Shown: piece after piece, positions 25,551 to 33,586 of the stretch
Layout of the letters: every line of letters begins with the position of its first letter
Position numbering within the stretch: the stretch's first letter is position 1
Assembly: GCF_022288725.1 (NCBI RefSeq)
Contig: NZ_JAKNTA010000010.1
Location: forward strand, 15,184-79,183
DNA from: Kitasatospora sp. A2-31
GTDB lineage: Bacteria > Actinomycetota > Actinomycetes > Streptomycetales > Streptomycetaceae
DNA length: 64,000 nucleotides
Direction: 5' to 3'
Translations under genes and position numbers: made by a program
The notes under the pieces: generated by a model
What the model saw: the letters and a program-made list of their open reading frames with translations, nothing else
Databases searched by the model: none
Told to the model about the DNA's origin: nothing

Positions 25551-26187
25551 CGACCAGACGATCATCCGCACCGGGTTGCGGATCATGCTGAATGCCCAGC
25601 CCGGCATCGAGGTGGTCGGCGAGGCCGCCGACGGGCGGGAGGCGGTCCGTCTGGCCCGCGAACTACGCCCCGAGGTCTGCCTGTTCGACATCCGGATGCC
25701 CGTACTCGACGGGCTGGAGGCCACCCGGCTGATCGCCGGCCCGGGCGTCGCCGACCCGCTGGCCGTGGTCGTCATCACCACGTTCGACCTCGACGAGTAC
25801 GTCTACGGCGCGCTGCGTGCTGGCGCCCGCGGATTCCTCCTCAAGGACACGGGACCGGACCTCCTGGCCCAGGCCGTACGGTCGGCGTCCGGCGGTGAGG
25901 CGCTCATCGCGCCCAGCGTCACCGTCCGTCTGCTCCGGGCATTCGCGGACCTGCCCGCCGGCCGGCCCCCGGCCCAGCCGGTCTCCCCCGTCACCGCCCG
26001 CGAGGAGCAGGTGCTCCTCGCCGTCGCTCGCGGGCTGACCAACACCGAGATCGCCGATGCACTGCACATCAGCCTCAGCACGGTGAAGACGCATCTGGCC
26101 AGCCTGATGGCCAAACTCGGCGCCCGCAACCGGGTCGAGATCGCGATGTGGGCCTACGAAACGCGCCGCATCCTCCCCGGAAGCTGA
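25525..26187 (+). CDS. NarL/FixJ-family response regulator
   Basis: About 220 aa from GTG 25525 (SIRVLVADDQTIIRTGL). Receiver phospho-Asp in CLFDIRMPVLDG, Thr in VVITTFDLDEY, Lys in FLLKDTG. C-terminal LuxR helix-turn-helix: VTAREEQVLLAVARGLTNTEIADALHISLSTVKTHL. Partner of the overlapping kinase; the exporter upstream is a likely target. Confidence 0.92.
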   Translation: MSIRVLVADDQTIIRTGLRIMLNAQPGIEVVGEAADGREAVRLARELRPEVCLFDIRMPVLDGLEATRLIAGPGVADPLAVVVITTFDLDEYVYGALRAGARGFLLKDTGPDLLAQAVRSASGGEALIAPSVTVRLLRAFADLPAGRPPAQPVSPVTAREEQVLLAVARGLTNTEIADALHISLSTVKTHLASLMAKLGARNRVEIAMWAYETRRILPGS

Positions 26188-26228
26188 GCCGGGTGCGGGG
26201 CAGGTCCAGTGCGGCAGGGTAGGTGACC

Positions 26229-26294
26229 AACGAGGCTCCCTGGCCGGTTGCTTGAGACGTGAGACATCTCGCTCAACCGCCCGGGAGCCTCGTT
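26229..26294. repeat. Long imperfect hairpin between convergent genes
   Basis: AACGAGGCTCCC (26229-26240) pairs perfectly with GGGAGCCTCGTT (26283-26294), and the enclosed 42 bp contain further complementary runs (GGTTG...CAACC; GAGA...TCTC). It lies between the response regulator and the convergent secreted protein, so a bidirectional terminator fits. It also resembles the start-site hairpins of the IS elements, with a short open frame from GTG 26260, so an IS relic is an alternative. The rest of 26188-26534 shows nothing else. Confidence 0.5.
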
Positions 26295-26534
26295 CGTTCT
26301 GCCCTCACGCCGGAGCACCCCGCCGTCACCCGATCGGTGCCCGCCCTGAAAACGCTCACTGTCCGAGCAAGTTCGGGTGATCATGGGCATCAGTGACGTT
26401 CAGTCGCAGCTCTGGAACGTACTGCCGTGAGCAGATCAGCATGACCTTCGTATGGCCCCCTGGCCTTCGGCGCGGACCCCGGCACCTGTCCGCGTCAGGG
26501 CCCGCGCCGCGCGTCGGGCGTCCCCGACCGGGCC

Positions 26535-27584
26535 TCAGCGCAGCGGCAGGCTCTCGATGGTGAAGGCCGGGCTGGTCAGCGGTCCGCCGTAGAGGTAGGT
26601 GTCCATCTGGGAGTTGGTCACCAGCAGCCGGCCCCCGCTCACGGCGACGCCGGTGGTGGTGTCGGCGCCTGGGAAGGTGCGTTCGGAGACGACGACTGCC
26701 CGGGTGCTCCCGGCGGACAGTCGCAGTTCGGTGACCACGTTGTTCACCGAACGCGCGACGTACAGGGTGTTTCCCCGCCGGACGATGCCGTCGGCGCTGG
26801 GCAGCGGCGGTGCGTCGATCCTGCGGACATCGCCGGTGGTGAGGTCGAGCCGGTAGAGGGCGCCGCTGTACCAGTAGCCGATGATCAGCGACGTGCCGTC
26901 GGGGGCGGTGGTGATGCCGTTGCCGTTGGACTGGCCGGCCACGTAGTCCGGCAGGTGGTAGGCCACCTGCAGGGTCCGGTGGGCGCCGGTGGCGGGGCCG
27001 TCCACCTCGGCGGCCGGAATCCGGTAGACCACGGCGCGCAGCGAGTCGGTGATGTAGACGTCCCCGTTGGGGGCCACGGCCGCGTCGTTGACGAGGGTCT
27101 GCTCGCCGGTATCAGGGACGGTGTAGGCCGCGACGAGCCTCCCGGAAGTGCTGTAGACGAAGAAGCGCCCGGTGAACGCGCCGGCGACCAGCAGGCGGTT
27201 GCCGGTGATCTTGATGCCGGTGGCCTGGGTGCGGCCGTCCTGGCCGGCCGGCAGGAAGGGTTCGAGCGTGGTCGCCCCGGTGCGTCCCCGGTAGACGGTG
27301 CCGTCGCCGATGCTGCTGGCGTAGACGAAGTGGCGGTCGGCCGCCACGCTTTCGGGGAACGCGCGGCTGCCGTCGAGGGTGATCGCCTGGTCGCCGTTCC
27401 CGCCCTGGGAGGCGTGGGCGGGGCCACCGGGGGTGGCGGCGGTCGCGGGAAGCGTGAACGCGGTCAGGGCCGCGGAGGTGGCGGTAAGGGCGACGAGCGC
27501 GCGCCGCCCGATGACGCGGACGGTTGTACGGGCGGACGCGGCGCGGGTGGACGCGGTGTGCGGGGGAACTGTGCGGGAGGACAT
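26535..27584 (-). CDS. Secreted beta-propeller (NHL/SMP-30-like) protein
   Basis: About 349 aa from ATG 27584; an ATG at 27593 is also possible. A basic N-region with VRVIGRRALVALTATSAALTAFTLPATAATP is a signal peptide. The mature part has repeated blades such as VNDAAVAPNGDVYITDSLRAVVYRI, GITTAPDGTSLIIGYWYSGALYRLDL and GIVRRGNTLYVARSVNNVVTEL. Similar propellers are lactonases or binding proteins. No catalytic set can be assigned. Extracellular. Confidence 0.75.
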   Translation of the reverse strand: MSSRTVPPHTASTRAASARTTVRVIGRRALVALTATSAALTAFTLPATAATPGGPAHASQGGNGDQAITLDGSRAFPESVAADRHFVYASSIGDGTVYRGRTGATTLEPFLPAGQDGRTQATGIKITGNRLLVAGAFTGRFFVYSTSGRLVAAYTVPDTGEQTLVNDAAVAPNGDVYITDSLRAVVYRIPAAEVDGPATGAHRTLQVAYHLPDYVAGQSNGNGITTAPDGTSLIIGYWYSGALYRLDLTTGDVRRIDAPPLPSADGIVRRGNTLYVARSVNNVVTELRLSAGSTRAVVVSERTFPGADTTTGVAVSGGRLLVTNSQMDTYLYGGPLTSPAFTIESLPLR

Positions 27585-27738
27585 GGTCGGCAACTTTCCG
27601 GGTGATGGCAGGGTCGTACACGGTCATGGAACGAGGGGTGAGCGCCTCGCGGCGTGACGAACCCAGATTGACCTGGTCACTCTCTATCGGTAAGTAGCCA
27701 CTTGCTGGTGAGGTAACCACCTACAGGAAAGTATCGAG

Positions 27739-27840
27739 GTGAGCGGGATGGCGACCGCCGAGAATGTGACGGAGCCCATGGCGTCATGGGACCCGTACAC
27801 GCGCGGTTGCCCCTCGCGCGGCCTGCTCCCGGTTGCGGCA
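27739..27840 (+). pseudogene. Possible N-terminal remnant of an HxlR-family regulator
   Basis: From GTG 27739 or ATG 27748 the frame reads ASWDPYTRGCPSRGLL, which resembles the conserved HxlR start with its Cys-Pro before the winged helix, then loses protein character. The preceding 60 bp hold a doubled GGTAA..CCAC element (GGTAAGTAGCCAC and GGTAACCACCTAC), as expected of an operator shared with the divergent secreted protein. The remainder of 27585-28032 has no convincing gene. Confidence 0.4.
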
Positions 27841-28032
27841 GCGGCTGGCCGGAGGGGGACCACTGCGCGTACTCATCCAGTGGTCGGTGGAGCGTCGTGC
27901 GGGGCCGGGCGCGCGGTGTGCGGGGGCTCGGGGTGCACCGAGGTGCACGGCGCGGGCGAGGGGCGCGCGCTGCGGCCCGTGCGTCCGCGGGTCCGGCTCC
28001 GACCACAACCACCCTGGTCACCGACACGTTGC

Positions 28033-28320
28033 ATGCGCGTGAACCGCTTCGCCCGTCCCCTGCAGATCGCCTGCCGGAGCGCCGTCCGCGTGGCCGCCGC
28101 GCTGCTCCGCGCCGGCCGCGGCCTCGCCGCCGCCGTCGTCCGTGCCGACGCCCGCGCCGAGGCCGCCCTGCGCTCCTGGGCCCGGCCCCTCACCACCCGG
28201 ATCGCCGAGGTGCTCCGCCGACTCGCCGCCGCCAACTGCGGTGACGCGCTGAGCCGTCACCTCCCGTGCCGCTCCCGGGAACGGACCCGCGACGCGGGTC
28301 TGCTCGACGACCGATCCTGA
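28033..28320 (+). CDS. Possible small Arg/Ala-rich protein, unknown
   Basis: 95 codons from ATG 28033 (MRVNRFARPLQIACRSAVRV), largely helical and amphipathic, with three Cys (IACRS, AANCGDA, HLPCRS). A strong hairpin starts 28 bp after its stop, consistent with a transcribed gene ending there. No homologous family is recognised and no strong ribosome binding site is seen. Confidence 0.35.
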   Translation: MRVNRFARPLQIACRSAVRVAAALLRAGRGLAAAVVRADARAEAALRSWARPLTTRIAEVLRRLAAANCGDALSRHLPCRSRERTRDAGLLDDRS

Positions 28321-28348
28321 CCTGCGACGCACCCACCGGTAGGACGGC

Positions 28349-28385
28349 CGCGCGCCCCGGACCACGCGGTGGTCCGGGGCGCGCG
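28349..28385. terminator. Strong bidirectional hairpin terminator
   Basis: A perfect 17-bp stem (CGCGCGCCCCGGACCAC with its complement) and a 3-base loop lie between the stop at 28320 and the phospholipase D stop at 28404. Confidence 0.8.
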
Positions 28386-28403
28386 ACGGGTCACGCCGGG
28401 GCG

Positions 28404-30059
28404 TCAGGCCCTGCAGAGGCCCGTCGTCCAGTCGACGGTCGCGGCGGCGCGGGAGTAGCGCCACTGCGGGGCGAGCAGGTCGCGGTCGAGCTGGGCCGCG
28501 GCCGGCTTGTCCTCGACGACGTAGCCGAAGTCCTGCAGCCAGGCCGGGTAGAGGTTCTTGGAACCGATGTAGAACGTCGAGCCGTCCACCGCGACCAGCT
28601 TGTGGTGCAGCTGGTACGGGTGGCCGTCCGCCCAGGTGGGGGCGTCGGCGACGCGGAAGGAGGCGAGCTGCAGGTTGCCGCAGAGCGCGGCGCCGGCCTT
28701 GGCCGGGTCGCCGGTGAGGGCGGTCAGCCGGGACTTGAGGACGTCGCTGATCTCGGACAGGGACTTGATCTGCGAGTAGCCGCCGCTGCCGACCGCGCCG
28801 CGGTTGGCCGGGTCGCTCACCACGATCCGCACCTTGACGCCGGCCGCGAGCTTGGCGGCCAGCAGCTCGTAGAGCCGGGCGTCGTAGCGGGGCAGCGGCG
28901 GGCAGGTGCCGTTCATGTCCTGCTGCGAGATCTCGACGTGGCTGGTGGCGCTGGAGACGAGCGCGCGCAGGGCGTTCTCCTCCGGGTTCACCGTCTCGTA
29001 GTCGCGGTCGGCGTTGGTGTTGTCGTGCAGGGCGAGCGGCCCGCACTTGGTGTCGGAGACGCCGGGGACCGGTCCCTGACGGTACGCCGAGGACGGGTCG
29101 TCGGTCTTGATGCCGACGCCGAGGCCGCCCACCGCGATCACGGGCACGGTGCCGGTGGCGGGCGCCGCGGGGTTGAGGTCCCGCTCCAGCGACGGGCGGC
29201 AGGAGCCGCCGTTGCTGGAGGCGAACCAGGCGTTGTCGAACACGCCGGTGCGGCCGCAGGTCCACTCCCACAGGGTGTCCAGGTAACGGGCGGCGGACGT
29301 GGCGGCGGGGCCGGTCAGGGCGAGGTCGACGTCCGAGACCGGGTGGGCGGTGTCGAGGTAGTCGTCCTTCCAGCCGTTGATGCCGCCGGCGACCACGCTG
29401 CGGCCGTCGACCACCAGCAGCTTGGAGTGGTTCCAGGAGAGCGCGGTGCGCGAGGTGGTCATGGAGGCCACGGTGAGGGTGACCGAGCCGGCGGCGGGGC
29501 CGAGCTTGGCGACCAGCTCGTCGCGGTAGCGGGACGGCAGGACGTTGACGTTGTAGACCGGCGCGGCACCGACCAGGATGCGGACCTGGAGCCGGTTGCC
29601 CGCGGCGACGGAGGCCTTGAGCCCGTCGACGAGGGCGTCCTGGAAGCCGCCGTTGGGGAACGGCGCCAGGGTGGAGACGTCGACCGTTCGCGTGGCGGCG
29701 GAGACGTCGGCCCGCATCCGGTCCAGCAGGGCGCGGGTGCCGGGGCGGTCGGTGCAGGCGGCGTCGCCCCAGCAGCCCGGGGTCTGCAGCAGCCAGCCGG
29801 CCGGGTTCCCGGCGTCGGCGTGCAGGCTGTTGCCCGCGGTCCGCTGCCAGACCGTGCCTTCCAGGCCCGGCGCCACCTCGCGCAGAGCGCGCTCGACCGC
29901 GTCGAGATGGGCGGTGTCGGCGGCGTCCCCCGCGGTGCCGGACGCGGTGTCGGCGTGAGCCGGCAGGGGCGGGACGACGGCGAGCAGGGTGGTGGCTGCG
30001 GCGGCGGCCAGGGCCGCCCGCACGAGGCGGCCGGACCGGCGGGACCAGGACAGGGACAC
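28404..30059 (-). CDS. Secreted phospholipase D
   Basis: 551 aa from GTG 30059 with GAAGGAA upstream. Signal peptide: RRSGRLVRAALAAAAATTLLAVVPPLPAHA. Two HKD catalytic motifs: NHSKLLVVDG (His211, Lys213, Asp218) and HHKLVAVDG (His485, Lys487, Asp492), each followed by the usual Gly/Asn-rich segment (GGINGW; GSKNLYPAW). Length and layout match Streptomyces extracellular PLDs, which hydrolyse or transphosphatidylate phospholipids. Its promoter region carries a doubled GTTCACC-containing element. Confidence 0.93.
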   Translation of the reverse strand: MSLSWSRRSGRLVRAALAAAAATTLLAVVPPLPAHADTASGTAGDAADTAHLDAVERALREVAPGLEGTVWQRTAGNSLHADAGNPAGWLLQTPGCWGDAACTDRPGTRALLDRMRADVSAATRTVDVSTLAPFPNGGFQDALVDGLKASVAAGNRLQVRILVGAAPVYNVNVLPSRYRDELVAKLGPAAGSVTLTVASMTTSRTALSWNHSKLLVVDGRSVVAGGINGWKDDYLDTAHPVSDVDLALTGPAATSAARYLDTLWEWTCGRTGVFDNAWFASSNGGSCRPSLERDLNPAAPATGTVPVIAVGGLGVGIKTDDPSSAYRQGPVPGVSDTKCGPLALHDNTNADRDYETVNPEENALRALVSSATSHVEISQQDMNGTCPPLPRYDARLYELLAAKLAAGVKVRIVVSDPANRGAVGSGGYSQIKSLSEISDVLKSRLTALTGDPAKAGAALCGNLQLASFRVADAPTWADGHPYQLHHKLVAVDGSTFYIGSKNLYPAWLQDFGYVVEDKPAAAQLDRDLLAPQWRYSRAAATVDWTTGLCRA

Positions 30060-30095
30060 GTGTGTGGTTCCTTCAGGAAGCTGCGGGGGAGCTGC

Positions 30096-30137
30096 GGTGG
30101 ATCATGGTTCACCGCTGCGGGTGGATCATGGTTCACC
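30096..30137. promoter_or_regulatory. 18-bp direct repeat upstream of phospholipase D, PHO-box-like
   Basis: GGTGGATCATGGTTCACC occurs at 30096-30113 and again at 30120-30137, a 24-bp period. Each unit contains GTTCACC, the core of the Streptomyces PhoP direct-repeat box, and is itself loosely palindromic (GGTG...CACC). It lies 37-78 bp upstream of the start. PhoP control would suit a phospholipid-degrading enzyme; another regulator is possible. The rest of 30060-30433 holds only hairpins (30318-30350, 30401-30425). Confidence 0.55.
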
Positions 30138-30400
30138 CGTGGGACGACCCGAGATTACCGGAAAGTAACTTGATGTCTAATCTGCCCATGACAATGAGTC
30201 ACCCGGCTTGAAACAGACCCGCCGTTCGGCCCCCGCCGACCGGCTGGGACGCATCGGCGCAGCTCACCGGCCCTCCCGTCCTGACGCCGCGTCGGAACGG
30301 TCGGTGGCCGGAACGAAGCGTCCCCGCCCGGAGATACCGGACGGGGACGCGGCACGAGGCGCGGGCGCCCAGGGGTGCACGGGCCCGGGCGCAGCAGGGT

Positions 30401-30425
30401 CGCGCGGGTGCAGGGAGCCCGCGCG
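30401..30425 (-). terminator. Hairpin terminator after phosphoglucomutase
   Basis: CGCGCGGG (30401-30408) pairs with CCCGCGCG (30418-30425) 9 bp beyond the pgm stop. A second hairpin, GCGTCCCCG/CGGGGACGC, is at 30318-30350. Confidence 0.6.
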
Positions 30426-30433
30426 GTGCGGGG

Positions 30434-32083
30434 TCAGCTCGCCGGGCCGGCCAGGACCTCGCTCACCAGCTCGCGGGCCTCTGCCTGGACCCGGACGAGG
30501 TGCTCGTCGCCCTGGAAGGACTCCGCGTAGATCTTGTACACGTCCTCGGTGCCGGACGGGCGGGCGGCGAACCAGGCGCTCTCGGTGCACACCTTGATGC
30601 CGCCGATGGCCGCTCCGTTGCCGGGCGCCTCGGTGAGGACGGCGGTGATCGGCTCCCCGGCCAGCTCGCCGGCCTTCACCTGCTGCGGGGAGAGCCGCGC
30701 CAGCAGCGCCTTCTGCTCCCGGTCGGCCGGGGCGTCCACCCGCGCGTAGGAGGGGGCGCCGAACTTCTCGGTGAGGTCGCGGTAGTACTCGCTCGGCGTG
30801 CGGCCGGTCACGGCGGTGATCTCCGAGGCCAGCAGGGCGAGCAGGATGCCGTCCTTGTCGGTGGTCCAGACGCCGCCGTCACGGCGCAGGAAGGACGCCC
30901 CGGCCGACTCCTCGCCGCCGAAGGCGATCGAGCCCTCCAGGAGCCCGTCCACGAACCACTTGAAGCCGACCGGGACCTCGACCAGCTCGCGCTCGAGGTC
31001 GGCCGCGACGCGGTCCAGCATCGAGGAGGACACCAGGGTCTTGCCCACCGCCGCGTCGGCCGGCCAGTCGGCGCGGTGGCGGTAGAGGTAGTCGACGGCG
31101 ACGGCCAGGTAGTGGTTGGGGTTCATGAGCCCGCCGTCCGGGGTCACGATGCCGTGCCGGTCGGCGTCGGCGTCGTTGCCGGTGGCGATCGCGTACTCGT
31201 TCCGGCGGCCGATCAGCGAGGCCATCGCGGCGGGCGAGGAGCAGTCCATCCGGATCTTGCCGTCCCAGTCCAGCGTCATGAACCGCCAGGTCGGGTCGGT
31301 GACCGGGTTGACCACGGTCAGGTCGAGGCGGTGCGTCTCGGCGATCCGCGCCCAGTAGGCGACGGAGGCGCCGCCCAGCGGGTCCGCACCGATCCGCAGG
31401 CCGGCCGCGCGGACCGCGTCCAGGTCCAGCACCGAGACCAGGTCGTCGGTGTAGGTGGTGAGGAAGTCGTGGCGGCCGGTGGTGGCGGCGGCCAGTGCCC
31501 GCGCGTACGGCACCCGCTTGACGCCCCGCAGGCCGTCGCGGATCAGCGCGTTGGCGCGGTCCTGGATCCAGCCGGTGGCCTCGGAGCCGGCCGGCCCGCC
31601 GCTCGGCGGGTTGTACTTGAAACCGCCGTCGCGCGGCGGGTTGTGCGAGGGCGTCACCACGATGCCGTCGGCGAGGGCCTGCGGGCGGCGGCGGTTGTGC
31701 GCGAGGATCGCGTGCGAGACGGCCGGGGTCGGCGTGTAGCCGTCGGAGCTGTCCAGGAGGACGTCGACGCCGTTGGCGGCCAGCACCTCCACCGCGGTCA
31801 CCTGGGCGGGCTCGGAGAGCGCGTGGGTGTCCGCGCCGAGGAACAGCGGGCCGGTGATGCCCTGTTCGGCCCGGTACTCGCAGATCGCCTGGGTGGTCGC
31901 GGCGATGTGGTCCTCGTTGAACGCCGCGTCCAGCGAGGAGCCGCGGTGCCCCGAAGTGCCGAACGCCACCCGCTGGCCCGGCTCCTCCGGGTCCGGGTGC
32001 AGCGCGTAGTACGCCGTCACCAGCCGCGCCACGTCGACCAGGTCGTCCGGCTGTGCCGGCTGGCCGGCCCGTGCGTGTGCCAT
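30434..32083 (-). CDS. pgm: Phosphoglucomutase (alpha-D-glucose phosphate-specific)
   Basis: 549 aa from ATG 32083 (MAHARAGQPAQPDDLVDVARL). Family motifs in order: FGTSGHRGSSLDAAFNEDHI, active-site phosphoserine loop VVTPSHNPPRDGG, metal loop ATGNDADADRHGIV, sugar-binding loop FGGEESAGASFLRRDG, and phosphate-binding RPSGTEDVYKIYAES. It interconverts glucose 1- and 6-phosphate in glycogen, trehalose and cell-wall sugar metabolism. Monocistronic, with a hairpin after the stop. Confidence 0.95.
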   Translation of the reverse strand: MAHARAGQPAQPDDLVDVARLVTAYYALHPDPEEPGQRVAFGTSGHRGSSLDAAFNEDHIAATTQAICEYRAEQGITGPLFLGADTHALSEPAQVTAVEVLAANGVDVLLDSSDGYTPTPAVSHAILAHNRRRPQALADGIVVTPSHNPPRDGGFKYNPPSGGPAGSEATGWIQDRANALIRDGLRGVKRVPYARALAAATTGRHDFLTTYTDDLVSVLDLDAVRAAGLRIGADPLGGASVAYWARIAETHRLDLTVVNPVTDPTWRFMTLDWDGKIRMDCSSPAAMASLIGRRNEYAIATGNDADADRHGIVTPDGGLMNPNHYLAVAVDYLYRHRADWPADAAVGKTLVSSSMLDRVAADLERELVEVPVGFKWFVDGLLEGSIAFGGEESAGASFLRRDGGVWTTDKDGILLALLASEITAVTGRTPSEYYRDLTEKFGAPSYARVDAPADREQKALLARLSPQQVKAGELAGEPITAVLTEAPGNGAAIGGIKVCTESAWFAARPSGTEDVYKIYAESFQGDEHLVRVQAEARELVSEVLAGPAS

Positions 32084-32282
32084 GGGTGTCTCCCACCTGT
32101 TCCCTGTCCGTGCGCCGGCCGCGGTCGCGCGGCCCGGCGCGTCCTGCCCCGTGCTCACCGATCGTAACCAGAACATGCCCCCGCCCCGTACCGGGCACGG
32201 AACCGGGCGGTGACGGAACGGAGCGGGGGTGGGCAGGGGCAGGAGCCGGTCGGGCAGGATCCGCTTCCCCCGGCCGCGACGG

Positions 32283-32582
32283 TCAGGCGGGCAGCTGCTC
32301 GCGGTAGGCGTCCAGAGCCGGGGCGGTGGTGGTCGCGACGAACTCCGTCACCCGGTACTCGGCCAGCCCGGCCAGGGTGAAGGGGTCGCTGCCGGTGATC
32401 GCCTCGATCGTCGCGCGGTCCTCGGCGACGGCCAGGATCATCCCGCCGTCCCGCGGCACCTTGCGCCCCGAGGCGAGGAACGTCCCGGCCTCGTAATGCC
32501 CCTTCAGCCAGGTCACGTGCTCCGGCAACACGGCGTCGATGCGCTCCAGGGGCGCGGTGTACGTCAGCTCCAGTACGAACAT
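32283..32582 (-). CDS. YCII-related domain protein
   Basis: 99 aa, starting MFVLELTYTAPLERIDAVLPEHVTWL. PEHVTWLKGHYEAGTFLASGRKVPRDGGMIL is the core YCII ferredoxin-like fold with the conserved His. Probably a small enzyme or ligand-binding protein of uncertain reaction. AGGCTA on the plus strand (32589-32594) is a TAGCCT -10 box on the coding strand, 6 bp from the start, so the mRNA may be leaderless. Confidence 0.85.
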   Translation of the reverse strand: MFVLELTYTAPLERIDAVLPEHVTWLKGHYEAGTFLASGRKVPRDGGMILAVAEDRATIEAITGSDPFTLAGLAEYRVTEFVATTTAPALDAYREQLPA

Positions 32583-32887
32583 GCCGTCAGGCTAGCCGGT
32601 CGCCCCCGGCGCGGCGTCAGCGGTGGCGGGGGCCGACGCCTTCGGCGGGATCCCGGCGCCGCCGGGGAGGGCCGCGGCAGCGTGTCAGACCACATCATGC
32701 CAGGTCAGGAGTGTCTCCGGTAGGACTCAGCACACGCCCGACCGGCCTTGTCCGGCACCGCGTCGACCCCGCAGACTCGTCGGCATCCACTCCCCCGGCC
32801 CCGTGCCGGCGCCCGTCCCGGGTGCCGGGACGCACGTCGTGCTGCCCCGGCGGCCGGGAGGACGAGTGGCCGAGCGAGGGGGAACAG
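32583..32887. other. Intergenic region between divergent genes
   Basis: 305 bp holding the YCII promoter (-10 at 32594-32589) and presumably the promoter of the 32888 gene. GGGGGAAC just before 32888 may act as its ribosome binding site. No other feature is convincing. Confidence 0.4.
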
Positions 32888-33193
32888 ATGGTGGACCAGG
32901 ATGCGGTGCTGCGGGCCCGGATGCTGCTGACGACTACCGACCGGCGGGTCCTCCGCGGCCCGGACGCACTGGGCGTGTACCGGCTGATGACCTCCGTCGC
33001 GCCGGAGGTGTACGGCTCCAAGCTGGCGTACGTGCTGGTGGAGGCGGCCGGCTCGCCCGCGCTGCGCGACCTGCCCCAGGCCCGGGCATCACTGCTGGAC
33101 GAGGCGGTCGCCGTGGCACAGGCCCTGGAGGAGCGCAACCCGTTCCGCGCGAAGGTGCTCGCCAGGGCACTGGCGGCCCGTCAGGCGCTGTAG
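32888..33193 (+). CDS. Hypothetical protein, helical
   Basis: 101 aa from ATG 32888 (MVDQDAVLRARMLLTTTDRRVL). Predicted all-helical and Ala/Leu/Arg-rich, with good third-position bias and a strong terminator 24 bp after the stop. No domain is recognised. Confidence 0.65.
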   Translation: MVDQDAVLRARMLLTTTDRRVLRGPDALGVYRLMTSVAPEVYGSKLAYVLVEAAGSPALRDLPQARASLLDEAVAVAQALEERNPFRAKVLARALAARQAL

Positions 33194-33216
33194 GGGCCGT
33201 CGGCTGTCGTGGGCGT

Positions 33217-33253
33217 CGGCCCGCCCCGGGGTCCCGCACCCCGGGGCGGGCCG
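33217..33253 (+). terminator. Strong hairpin terminator
   Basis: A perfect 16-bp stem (CGGCCCGCCCCGGGGT with its complement) and a 5-base loop lie 24 bp after the stop at 33193. The remaining 33254-33586 has no convincing gene. Confidence 0.75.
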
Positions 33254-33586
33254 TTGGCCCGCGCACCGGTGGACGCGCCGGCCGGGCACGCCGGGCCGAG
33301 GGCTTTCCCAGGACGGGAGCCGGGAAGGGTGACGACCAACGGGTCACCCGGCCGGGACACGTCGGGGTCGTGGTCGTTCCCGGGATGGAGCAAGTCCGCG
33401 TGCCGAACACCCCCCAGGGTCCGTACTGTCCGTTCCAGGGCCCGAAAGAGCGCAACGAGCTGCTGGTGGACGGCAGTGCCGCACGAAACCTCGCCTCCTT
33501 CCGACCACCTGACGGACGACGAGGTCCGCCGGCTCATGGACCTGTAGAGCAGCACACTCGACGACTCCGGGCGAGCGAGGGCGACC

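Noticed and set aside
33209..33547. Small plus-strand frame ending DDEVRRLMDL
   Set aside because: It starts inside a terminator hairpin and most of it lacks protein-like composition.
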